Assembly (NCBI GenBank): GCA_910577645.1
Contig: CAJTOL010000035.1
Location: forward strand, 1 to 31,386
Reading direction: 5' to 3'
From: an uncultured Lachnospiraceae bacterium
GTDB lineage: Bacteria; Bacillota; Clostridia; Lachnospirales; Lachnospiraceae
Length of the DNA stretch: 31,386 bases
In this document: positions 1-6,645 of the stretch, in pieces
Layout: the number at the start of each line of letters is the position of its first letter
Position numbering within the stretch: position 1 is the first letter of the stretch
The notes under the pieces: generated by a model
The model's input: only the letters and a program-made list of their open reading frames with translations
What the model was told of the DNA's origin: nothing
Databases searched by the model: none
Program-made: the position numbers and the translations under genes

Positions 1-84
1 TGTTTGAAGAACAGATTGGCTGTTCTATTTATACTTTGCTTCCGGGCGTTGTGGAAAACAGTTTTCGTTAAGAGAGGATATTTT

Positions 85-633
85 ATGAAAAGATGTGTTG
101 CAATAGCACTTTGTGTTACACTTTTAGCAGCATTGACAGGCTGTGGAAAATCGCCTGTATCCGAGAACGGCGAACCATCAAACTCCACTAATGTAATCAA
201 ATGGTTTGATTGCTTTAATGGGGACGAAATGGTTTGGGATGGCGTTAAAGAGTATAATCTGGACGAATTTTCAGGGGTTACTTTTCGTTGGCATCCTGAA
301 CGATTAGAGGCTGTGACAGACAAAGAAATTCTTCCGCTTTATACTGGTATGCCAATTGAAAGCGTCTATTTTTATGATTTGACTGGTGATGGAAAGCCAG
401 AACTTTGTTCAACCCTAAGCATTGGCTCGGGAATAGTAGATAATCGAATTATAATTTACGACTATGCTGGCGGCGCAAGTTATGAACTTTCGGATAGAGG
501 TCATTTCGACTATGTCCTCAATATGCAGGGTGATTCTCTTGTTGTTGAAAAGCGTGCATATATGCAAGATGAAATCATTGAATCAGGAGAACTGGTATTT
601 CTGGATGGTACAATTCAGATAAAAACAGAATGA
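85..633 (+). CDS. putative lipoprotein, unknown function
   Basis: The product is 182 aa and begins with a lipoprotein signal: a short basic start (MKR), a hydrophobic stretch and the lipobox LTGC with Cys20 as the likely lipidated residue. The start at 85 is preferred over an in-frame upstream ATG at 4 because AGAGAGGA lies just before it and the signal peptide then begins correctly. The mature part contains a Ca-loop-like motif, YDLTGDGKPEL (around bases 370-405), of the kind seen in FG-GAP/EF-hand-like surface proteins. It is probably anchored on the outer face of the membrane. I do not recognise the family. It stands alone, with no clear operon partner, at the left edge of the accessory island. 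Confidence 0.75.
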   Translation: MKRCVAIALCVTLLAALTGCGKSPVSENGEPSNSTNVIKWFDCFNGDEMVWDGVKEYNLDEFSGVTFRWHPERLEAVTDKEILPLYTGMPIESVYFYDLTGDGKPELCSTLSIGSGIVDNRIIIYDYAGGASYELSDRGHFDYVLNMQGDSLVVEKRAYMQDEIIESGELVFLDGTIQIKTE

Positions 634-735
634 CAGTTGCCCTATTGGTTATAGTGACAAAGAAATACAAAATCGGGCGCCTTGCCTGCTATCTTTTATA
701 AGGAACCGGCGCGACAGCGGCGGTGACCCAGCCAT

Positions 736-762
736 CTCTTTGGGACATTTTGTCCCAAAGAG
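736..762. repeat. perfect 27-bp hairpin in a gene-free stretch (634-935)
   Basis: Twelve-base arms (CTCTTTGGGACA / TGTCCCAAAGAG) pair perfectly around a TTT loop. No long T-run follows, so it is not an obvious intrinsic terminator. The 300 bases from 634 to 935 around it hold no convincing gene: the 64-aa frame at 723-917 has no ribosome binding site and low-quality protein composition. The stretch is GC-rich up to about 810, unlike the AT-rich genes to its right. It could be a leftover of a mobile element, for example an oriT- or operator-like palindrome. That is inference only. Confidence 0.6.
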
Positions 763-935
763 CCGGGTTTAGGGAGGCTCCCCAACAGGCATTTTTGCAG
801 GCCCCCGGCAAACATAGGGAAATTATTTACCTTTACGTTTTACACTCCCTCCAGGTTTATTATTTTGTGCCTACAGCACATTTTTTGAGGCTAAATTTCT
901 TTACGCGCCCGCAGTAATATGTTCATACCTTTTTC

Positions 936-1832
936 TTATATAATAAAAGCTTTTTTTCTTAAGTTTTCACTTTTCGTCATACTATTGTACCAGTCTATAC
1001 GATTAAGAATTTTCACTTTTTCTCCCTCTCGTTGAAACAAAAATACATCTTGAATTATAGAAAAAAAGTCTTTTTCTTCATCACTTAAATTAGCACAAAA
1101 TCTATCAGTAAATTCTTTAACTTTCTTTATATTATTTATTAAATAGTGGTTTCCATCATTCGGCATAATTACATTAGATAGATCACATCCATTTGTAAAA
1201 AGTGTATACGAAATTATCGCTTCTGAAAAATCTGCATTCATGGGATTTACTTTACTTAGCCTTTTATAATTAATCTGCGGAGGAGGAACAACTCCTGAAA
1301 TTCGGTATTTACCTCGAAACCATGTATCAGTAACTACACCCTTAAACTTAACATTTTCTATGACAGCCCCGCCAAAGTCTGCTTTTTTCAAATTGCAGTT
1401 TTTAAATTCACTATCCTGAAAGTCAGGATAGTGCATAAGCAGCCCATTTAAATTAACTCCCTCAAATATAACCCCCTTATACAGACTTCCCCATTCACCG
1501 ATAAATCCCTTTATTCTTCCTTTATAAAAATCACAGTCCACAAATTCACATTCTTGCTCTATAATATTGATTAAATTAGTGTAACAAAAGGTACATTTTT
1601 CAAACCTACATTTTTCAAATCTGCATCTCGAAAAGTCCGCATAAGAAAAATCTGTTTCACTAAATTTTTTGCCTTTTATATAAGGTGCAAGATTAACAGA
1701 TTTTGAAATTTTGAATCCCCTCAAATCTAATTTTACAAATTCGGTTTCTTCGTCGTTTAGCAGGCTTTCTCTAATTATATTATCTTCATTTAACCATTCA
1801 TTTTCCCACCTATCTATCAATTTTTTTCCCAT
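936..1832 (-). CDS. pentapeptide-repeat protein
   Basis: The product is 298 aa with recurring five-residue units of the A(D/N)(L/F)xx type, for example ADFSRCRFEKCRFEKCTF, then DFQDSEFKNCNLKKADFGG, a gap, and ADFSEAIISYTLF. These predict a right-handed quadrilateral beta-helix. The repeats cover roughly residues 50-215, and a non-repeat helical C-terminus follows. There is no signal peptide or membrane segment, so it should be cytosolic. Pentapeptide proteins include DNA-mimic gyrase protectors and many proteins of unknown role, and they also occur as cargo of toxin/immunity islands. The gene is very AT-rich compared with the chromosome-like part of the window, which suggests transfer. An AAAGGG motif lies upstream of the ATG. 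A headless reading frame (1835-1939) ends a few bases before the start. Confidence 0.85.
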   Translation of the reverse strand: MGKKLIDRWENEWLNEDNIIRESLLNDEETEFVKLDLRGFKISKSVNLAPYIKGKKFSETDFSYADFSRCRFEKCRFEKCTFCYTNLINIIEQECEFVDCDFYKGRIKGFIGEWGSLYKGVIFEGVNLNGLLMHYPDFQDSEFKNCNLKKADFGGAVIENVKFKGVVTDTWFRGKYRISGVVPPPQINYKRLSKVNPMNADFSEAIISYTLFTNGCDLSNVIMPNDGNHYLINNIKKVKEFTDRFCANLSDEEKDFFSIIQDVFLFQREGEKVKILNRIDWYNSMTKSENLRKKAFII

Positions 1833-2032
1833 TGTCAGTTTCCCTTTCCTATATAATCTTTACTATCAATGGCAACAAAAATACTACCATTAATAGTAAG
1901 GAATACTAATTGACAAAAGATTGTTCTATATCTCTGTTCTCATATATGACACAGTTTATAACACTAACAAAATTTTCTAAAGAAGTCTATTTTAAGAATG
2001 TTCCCTGATTTAATTTTTTCTTTACAGTTCGG

Positions 2033-2569
2033 TTAGATATCAGGTTCTAATTCATGAAGAAAACTTGCTAAATTTGGAGCTATTTTTCTTTTTTTCTCCG
2101 TCTCATCATCAATATGCACAATTGCCCCTTTATTAACATCAATAGCTATCGTATAGCCACGAGGATGTTCAATTCCTATAGGAATGTACGTTATTGTTCC
2201 TGTATCTCCATCTTGTAATCCATCTAGTATTCGCTTTAATCTTTTAAATCCATCTGGCATATTGGCACTTAATAGAATTTTATGTGACTTAAATATAGCA
2301 TCAATATTAGAAAAAAAGTATGTACTAAAGTATTCTATTATATCATTATTTTTTTTGATATGATAAAAATCTAAAAGACTTTCAAAATCTTTGTTCTTTG
2401 GCTGCCTTATTGGCTTCCATTTGCACCAACCGCCTTTATCCGCTTCACCCACATAAATACTTTGGTCAACATCATTTCGTCTGGGAGCTGTTGGCAACCC
2501 ATTAGGTGTTAAACTATATTCTTTTAAAAACTTATCGAAAAAATGATCCAACTCTTCCTTTACTGACAT
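2033..2569 (-). CDS. Syd-like protein (SUKH superfamily), putative immunity protein
   Basis: The product is 178 aa. Its overall layout recalls E. coli Syd: an N-terminal FFDKFLKEY helix, a middle segment with YVGEADKGGWCKWKPI, a long helical part, and the closing motif APNLASFLHELEPDI, matching Syd's LASNLAEFLNQLKP-type end. Syd belongs to the SUKH superfamily, whose members often serve as immunity proteins for secreted polymorphic toxins. Start choice: AAGGAG sits 6-7 bases before ATG 2569 (MSVKEEL), while an upstream in-frame ATG at 2593 lacks this spacing. The ATG overlaps the stop codon of a truncated upstream frame (TAATG), a classic coupled toxin-immunity arrangement. The gene is AT-rich and without an intact partner. 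The Syd/SUKH call is my recognition from the translation and should be confirmed by profile search. Confidence 0.7.
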   Translation of the reverse strand: MSVKEELDHFFDKFLKEYSLTPNGLPTAPRRNDVDQSIYVGEADKGGWCKWKPIRQPKNKDFESLLDFYHIKKNNDIIEYFSTYFFSNIDAIFKSHKILLSANMPDGFKRLKRILDGLQDGDTGTITYIPIGIEHPRGYTIAIDVNKGAIVHIDDETEKKRKIAPNLASFLHELEPDI

Positions 2570-2712
2570 TATTTTCTCCTTACATTTCTCCAAAGTCGTG
2601 TCCTTTTAGTCATATCTTTGATACTCTGCAACAAATCCGCATTTGTCACATCTGTGTTATACCAAATATTATTTTGTTTTTCAACAGTTTGTCCTTTCTG
2701 AAAGCTGTTTAG
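2569..2712 (-). pseudogene. headless gene tail, possible toxin C-terminus
   Basis: A reading frame of 47 codons with no start codon runs up to a TAA that overlaps the ATG of the Syd-like gene. The tail is basic and protein-like (it includes IWYNTDVTNADLLQSI and ends TRLWRNVRRK). The continuous frame, the stop-start overlap with a putative immunity gene and the lack of any head suggest the 3' end of a toxin gene whose 5' part was lost. The family is not recognised and the length is too short for a firm call. An alternative is a chance open frame. Confidence 0.4.
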
Positions 2713-2902
2713 TTACATCCCTCTGAGAATATCTAACACCAACTTTCATAATAAAATCTGCCAAAAATATATTGAAATGAACGTAATTTGTAATCTGCTT
2801 AATTTCTCTTTCAAGTAATTCTAATGATTCTGATTCGTCTATTACGCTATTTTCAGCATCTTGTTCAAACAAACTTAATACCTTCTCGCATACATCTAAT
2901 TT
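2681..2902 (-). pseudogene. truncated small protein fragment
   Basis: The open frame encodes 73 aa with no ATG near its beginning; the only initiation option is TTG at 2872, and no good ribosome binding site is visible. The translation looks like real protein (acidic helix ESLELLEREIKQITNYV, then hydrophobic FNIFLADFIMKVG). It overlaps the toxin-like tail in another frame. It is probably a piece of a lost immunity or hypothetical gene, at AT content like its neighbours. Family not recognised. Confidence 0.35.
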
Positions 2903-2906
2903 TTAC

Positions 2907-3020
2907 TTAATCTTTTAGTGATTTATAAATTTTTAGTAAAACCTCTTCTAAATCCGCCCTTTCGGCATATATACTTAAAATATTATTATTCCTTACAATA
3001 TTGATTATTGATGATTTGTA
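2907..3020 (-). pseudogene. gene-tail remnant
   Basis: A 37-codon frame without a start ends in TAA at 2907. Its last part (SIYAERADLEEVLLKIYKSL) is a plausible terminal amphipathic helix. It sits just upstream of the fragment at 2681-2902 in a different frame, so the two may be pieces of one frameshifted gene or of two separate immunity-type genes. Function unknown. Confidence 0.3.
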
Positions 3021-3098
3021 TCAACACTCTGTCTCCACATCTGTTTCACAGAGGCGAAATGTGAGGATAGCAAAGATATCTGATTCCGAAATCATCAC

Positions 3099-3314
3099 TT
3101 ATTTTATGGACTTTTTAGAATGGCGGACCATATACTCCATTATGGATTTTCTCACATCCTCTGGCAGGTCCTTCATCTTTTCCTGCATCTTCCGGCTCAG
3201 TTCCACTATTTGCGCCTGCATCTCCTGTGCCTCCGGCGAATGATCATTGCGCTCACACACAACGGTTTTGGTCATCTCGCGAATCACTATTTCATAAATT
3301 CCTTCCCATTTCAT
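3099..3314 (-). CDS. small helical protein, unknown
   Basis: A 71-aa soluble protein. After a short N-terminus it is almost entirely charged helix: EAQEMQAQIVELSRKMQEKM, then LPEDVRKSIMEYMVRHSKK. A good AAAGGAG lies about 10 bases before the ATG. Composition and GC content resemble small accessory ORFs of clostridial integrative elements more than core genes. The family is not recognised. It lies next to the toxin-antitoxin pair, which is transcribed in the opposite direction. Confidence 0.55.
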   Translation of the reverse strand: MKWEGIYEIVIREMTKTVVCERNDHSPEAQEMQAQIVELSRKMQEKMKDLPEDVRKSIMEYMVRHSKKSIK

Positions 3315-3413
3315 CTCTCATCTTCTCCTTTTCTTTTTCACTCAACAAAAATACTGACCTCCCAATAGTCCTTAAATTTTTGTGAATTTTACGTCTATTG
3401 AATTGATTTTGCG

Positions 3414-3442
3414 TTGCAAATCGCATATACTACAAGTATAAT
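3414..3442 (+). promoter_or_regulatory. promoter and probable operator of the dinJ-yafQ-like pair
   Basis: TTGCAA (3414-3419) and a perfect TATAAT (3437-3442) are spaced by 17 bases. The -10 box is embedded in the inverted repeat TATACT-ACA-AGTATA (3426-3440), a likely binding site for the ribbon-helix-helix antitoxin, giving autoregulation. A second, wider pair (CGCAT 3422-3426, ATGCG 3446-3450) flanks it. Confidence 0.75.
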
Positions 3443-3465
3443 GAAATGCGAAAGAGGTTGATACT

Positions 3466-3741
3466 ATGGCAAGCACAACAAATTTCAGCGTCCGTATGGA
3501 CAGCGACATCAAAAAACAGTGTGAAACGCTTTACGGAGAGTTGGGTATGAACCTGACTACCGCAATCAATGTTTTTCTGCGCCAGTCCCTCCGGGTCGGC
3601 GGTTTTCCTTTTGAGGTCAAGCTAGAACAGCCCAACAAGGAAACGATTGCCGCCATGCTGGAAGCGGAACGTATCGCGCGTGATCCCAGCGTGAAGCACT
3701 ACTCTGATGTGGAAGAAGCACTCCGGGAGTTGAAACAATGA
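3466..3741 (+). CDS. RelB/DinJ-family antitoxin
   Basis: The product is 91 aa. The N-terminus reads NFSVRMDSDIKKQCETLYGELGMNLTTAINVF, the ribbon-helix-helix DNA-binding fold typical of DinJ (strand FSVRMD, then two helices, with the TTAINVFLRQS signature). The C-terminal part (ERIARDPSVKHYSDVEEALREL) should wrap the toxin. Length is close to E. coli DinJ (86 aa). It is the first gene of a two-gene operon; its stop overlaps the toxin start by ATGA. It neutralises the downstream mRNA interferase and, with it, is expected to repress the promoter at 3414-3442. GC content is higher than that of the AT-rich genes to the left. Confidence 0.93.
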   Translation: MASTTNFSVRMDSDIKKQCETLYGELGMNLTTAINVFLRQSLRVGGFPFEVKLEQPNKETIAAMLEAERIARDPSVKHYSDVEEALRELKQ

Positions 3742-4019
3742 ACCGGGAAATTGTCTGGACGACAAAATTCAAAAAAGACTATAAGCTGGCAATCAAGCGT
3801 CATCTTGACATTGACCTGCTAGATGATATTATCCGGGCGCTGTCGCGGGGCGAAACATTGCCAGAGAAAAACAAAGACCATGAGCTGTCCGGAAATTGGG
3901 TAGGGCACCGGGAATGTCATGTCCAGCCTGATTGGTTACTGGTCTACCGCATTGACAACGATATCCTGGTGTTGACACTGGCCCGTACCGGGACGCACAG
4001 TGACATTTTCGGCAAATGA
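3738..4019 (+). CDS. YafQ-family mRNA interferase toxin
   Basis: The product is 93 aa, the usual length for YafQ (92 aa in E. coli), of the RelE/ParE superfamily. It would cut mRNA on translating ribosomes. The residues corresponding to the YafQ active site are all present: His48, His61, Asp65, Trp66 and His87 (compare E. coli His50, His63, Asp67, Trp68, His87), within HELSGNWVGHRECHVQPDWL and the end motif TGTHSDIFG. The toxin therefore appears catalytically intact. It overlaps the antitoxin gene by four bases (ATGA), so translation is likely coupled. It lies between decayed mobile-element pieces, so it may be the surviving addiction module of that element. Confidence 0.93.
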   Translation: MNREIVWTTKFKKDYKLAIKRHLDIDLLDDIIRALSRGETLPEKNKDHELSGNWVGHRECHVQPDWLLVYRIDNDILVLTLARTGTHSDIFGK

Positions 4020-4068
4020 GATACCGCCGTATGGGAAACAAAAATCCTGTATGGTGGTTTTCTTATGC

Positions 4069-4293
4069 TCATAGTTCCGGCTCCTGTTTTCTTGTCTGCT
4101 CATTTCTTGCAAGCTGTTCAGCGGTCTTTTTCAGTTTCTATACGGCCTTGAGTTCTTCCCGCATAGCCCGCATCTCCTGATATTGCAAATATTTCTTCGC
4201 GGTCAGAGTATCAACTTCGCGCCGCCACTTCTTCGGCGTAATCGGCTCCCCGACAGCTTTCAGATCTGAATAGGTTATCAGGATCTGAGGCTG
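4069..4293 (-). pseudogene. probable relaxase C-terminal remnant
   Basis: The open frame contains ITYSDLKAVGEPITPKKW followed by a charged helical run (YLQYQEMRAMREELKAV), then an in-frame TAG (4138-4140), then further helix (KLKKTAEQLARNEQ) to TGA at 4069-4071. This composition and order resemble the C-termini of mobilisation relaxases of Firmicute integrative elements, as I remember them. The family call is moderate. The head domain with the catalytic tyrosine and HxH motif is absent. It is non-functional and points to a vanished mobilisable element. Confidence 0.5.
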
Positions 4294-4674
4294 TCATTCG
4301 CCCCATGCCTGGTAGGCTTTTGCAACCGTTGTATCCTTTGCCAGTTCATCTACGATTAAAACATAGCGGAATATATTCATCCCGCAAGCCTCTATGGCAT
4401 AATTGGAAAAAGCGGTCAAAAAAACAATGCATGCAGCGGCAGAATGGTTTCCTATGATTTCCGCGATTTCTATTCCGGAATGTTTATTCATCTCAATATC
4501 CAATATATAAGCATCAAATTGTTTTCCTTCTTCCAGCTCTTCTACTAACAGCTGGCTGTCGTTATATAATTTTCCTTAAATACTTATCTTGTGATCACTG
4601 CAGTATCTGTTTAATTTACCCTCTATGATATCTAAATACGCTTTTTGGTCATCACATACTGCGACTCTATACAC
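4294..4674 (-). pseudogene. LytTR-type response regulator remnant (receiver domain only)
   Basis: From a GTG at 4674, preceded by AGAGAGAG, the frame reads VYRVAVCDDQKAYLDIIEG (acidic DD pocket), meets an in-frame TAA at 4576-4578, and goes on with QFDAYILDIEMNKHSGIEIA (phospho-acceptor Asp in LDIEM) and CIVFLTAFSNYAIEACGMN (Thr switch). That is the receiver pattern of AgrA/LytR regulators. After FRYVL the homology stops, and the expected lysine motif and LytTR DNA-binding domain are replaced by unrelated sequence that stays in the same frame into the relaxase-like tail. It is inactivated by a stop codon and by truncation. The intact sensor kinase to the right belongs to a different (YesM) class, so this is not its partner. 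Confidence 0.75.
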
Positions 4675-4765
4675 AATCTCTCTCTTCTTTCGTTCTAAAC
4701 ATTTATTTAACATCATTTTATGATATATTCAAAGAAACATCAACCATAAATGAGTCACTTCAAAA

Positions 4766-4794
4766 TAGACATTTTCCAACTTTTTATATATAAT
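4766..4794 (+). promoter_or_regulatory. promoter of the yesM-yesN-like operon
   Basis: TAGACA (4766-4771) and TATAAT (4789-4794), spaced by 17 bases, lie 39 bases before the kinase start. An AAAGGA ribosome binding site follows. Confidence 0.65.
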
Positions 4795-4832
4795 AAAAAA
4801 GAGGCCAAACCCCGGCCGGAAAGGATCTTTAT

Positions 4833-6611
4833 ATGAATTCCAACCAGACTTTCATTCCCAAAACCTTTCAAAGAAAAATCATCCTGTACAATATGCTGAT
4901 TATCATTGCCATTGCCAGTGCGGTCAGCTATTATAGTTTTACTTCTTATAAGGAAGATGTTATTGCCAGTGAGACCAGAAACTCTCAGAGCACCATCCGG
5001 CTTTTGTCCGACCGGCTGAATTTGGCTTACCGGGAAATGGTCAACCTTTTGCTGAACTGTTCGGAGCGCCAGTCTCAGTTCTTTTTAGGAAGCGCGGTCT
5101 CCTCTGCACAGAGCATGGAGGTGTATGCTTCCAACGTCCTGAGGGATTACTGCGCTATCTCTGGCTACAGCAAGTATATCTACCGGATTTCTCTTTATAA
5201 AAAGGATCAGTTTTTCCTCCAGGCCGGAAGCCAGCCAGGTATCCAGCAGGATCCGGAGCTGATTATGTCCGCCCCCTGGTTCAAGGAGCGTCTGACCCTT
5301 ACTGCTTCCCAATATACCCTGATCCTGGAGGATAACCCTTTCCCTCTGGGCACTACCAATACCCCCTCCTTTTTCCCTCTTGTCCGTCCCATCCAGTATC
5401 GACCGGGGCTTAAACCAGAGGATGCCTGGGTGTTTTTGGCAGTGAATCCCCTGCTGTATCTGGATACCCTGAAAACTTTAGAGGAAAACAGTTTTCTCTA
5501 TATCGCCGCAGCAGACAATACTCTGGTTGCCTCTCTGACAGAGGGAGAATTTCAGACTGACCGGCTGATTGAGCAGTTAAACAGTATGGAGGAACATTCC
5601 GGCTTTCTTCGTACCTTTTTTAATCATCAAAGTTGTATTGTTACCTACCAGAAAGATCCGATCAGCGGGATTCTGCTTTTTGAAATCCTTCCCGTCAGCC
5701 GCATGCCCATTGATCGTCAGGTAATTTTAGAAACCATTGCCATTATTTTCTTTTACTGTATTGTCATTGGACTGGCCCTTTCCTTTTTAATCTCCAGGCA
5801 GCTGGGCAGGCCTATCCTCCATCTTATTGATCATTTAGGCCTGGTTGCCCAGGGTGACTTTACCTCGGATCCCAGTATTGAAAGCAATGACGAAATCGGC
5901 ACTATTGGCCGGCAGATTAATCAGATGTCCAGCCAAATCAATACCTTGATGGAAACCCGGATCCAGGGGGAAAAGGAAAAAAAGGACCTGGAAATCAAGA
6001 TGCTCCAGGCCCAGATTAACCCTCATTTTCTCTACAACACTCTGGACTCCATTAAATGGATTGCCACTATGCAGAGAAACAGCGGTATCGTTCAGATGGT
6101 TACCTCCCTGTCCTCCCTGCTGAAAAATATGGCCAAGGGCTTTAATGAAAAGGTCACTCTGGCGCAGGAGCTGGACTTTTTAAGGGATTATGTGGTCATT
6201 GAAAAGGTGCGGTATCTGGAGCTGTTTGACTTGCAAATCCAGGTGGACGAACCCGGCCTTTATGATGCTAAAATCATCAAGCTGACTCTCCAGCCCCTGG
6301 TGGAAAATGCTATTTTTAACGGTATCGAGCCATCCGGGCGGCCCGGACTGATTGAGATACATGCCTGGGCTGAGGAAAATGTTTTAAAAGTAAGCGTTAC
6401 AGATAATGGAATCGGGATGGCAGAGGAACAAGTACAGCGCATTCTCACGGATACTTCCCGAATAACCAAAAGCACCATGAGCGGCATCGGGCTGCCCAAT
6501 GTGGATCGGAGGTTTAAGCTGGTATACGGGGAGGATTACGGCCTTACCATTGAAAGCCGGCTGGATTCCTTCACCCGGATTATTGTCGCCTTCCCCCTTG
6601 AATATATATGA
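4833..6611 (+). CDS. YesM-like sensor histidine kinase
   Basis: The product is 592 aa. Transmembrane segments lie near residues 18-36 and 297-320 and bracket an extracytoplasmic sensing domain of about 260 residues. A HAMP region follows (about 320-372, with FTSDPSIESNDEIGTIGRQI). The kinase is of the His_kinase/LytS-YehU class: LQAQINPHFLYNTLDSIKW carries the phospho-acceptor His398. The ATPase part has an N-box LVENAIFNG and the G-box VTDNGIGM, and ends with GIGLPNVDRRF. The gene starts at 4833 after AAAGGA. It is followed after 34 bases by its response regulator. Family members mostly sense sugars or oligosaccharides, alone or through a binding protein. No sugar transporter is adjacent, so the signal is unknown. 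Confidence 0.93.
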   Translation: MNSNQTFIPKTFQRKIILYNMLIIIAIASAVSYYSFTSYKEDVIASETRNSQSTIRLLSDRLNLAYREMVNLLLNCSERQSQFFLGSAVSSAQSMEVYASNVLRDYCAISGYSKYIYRISLYKKDQFFLQAGSQPGIQQDPELIMSAPWFKERLTLTASQYTLILEDNPFPLGTTNTPSFFPLVRPIQYRPGLKPEDAWVFLAVNPLLYLDTLKTLEENSFLYIAAADNTLVASLTEGEFQTDRLIEQLNSMEEHSGFLRTFFNHQSCIVTYQKDPISGILLFEILPVSRMPIDRQVILETIAIIFFYCIVIGLALSFLISRQLGRPILHLIDHLGLVAQGDFTSDPSIESNDEIGTIGRQINQMSSQINTLMETRIQGEKEKKDLEIKMLQAQINPHFLYNTLDSIKWIATMQRNSGIVQMVTSLSSLLKNMAKGFNEKVTLAQELDFLRDYVVIEKVRYLELFDLQIQVDEPGLYDAKIIKLTLQPLVENAIFNGIEPSGRPGLIEIHAWAEENVLKVSVTDNGIGMAEEQVQRILTDTSRITKSTMSGIGLPNVDRRFKLVYGEDYGLTIESRLDSFTRIIVAFPLEYI

Positions 6612-6645
6612 GTATCCCATACACAGGTCTACAGGAGATTTGATT

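Noticed and set aside
4..84. Upstream in-frame extension of the lipoprotein gene
   Set aside because: A start at 4 would bury the signal peptide behind 27 residues; AGAGAGGA and the lipobox spacing support 85.
723..917. 64-aa frame on the + strand
   Set aside because: No ribosome binding site, proline/phenylalanine-heavy composition, and it runs over the perfect hairpin; treated as non-coding.
6499..6645. N-terminal extension of the response regulator into the kinase gene
   Set aside because: It overlaps the kinase in another frame; ACAGGAGA before 6646 and the receiver start fix the true ATG.
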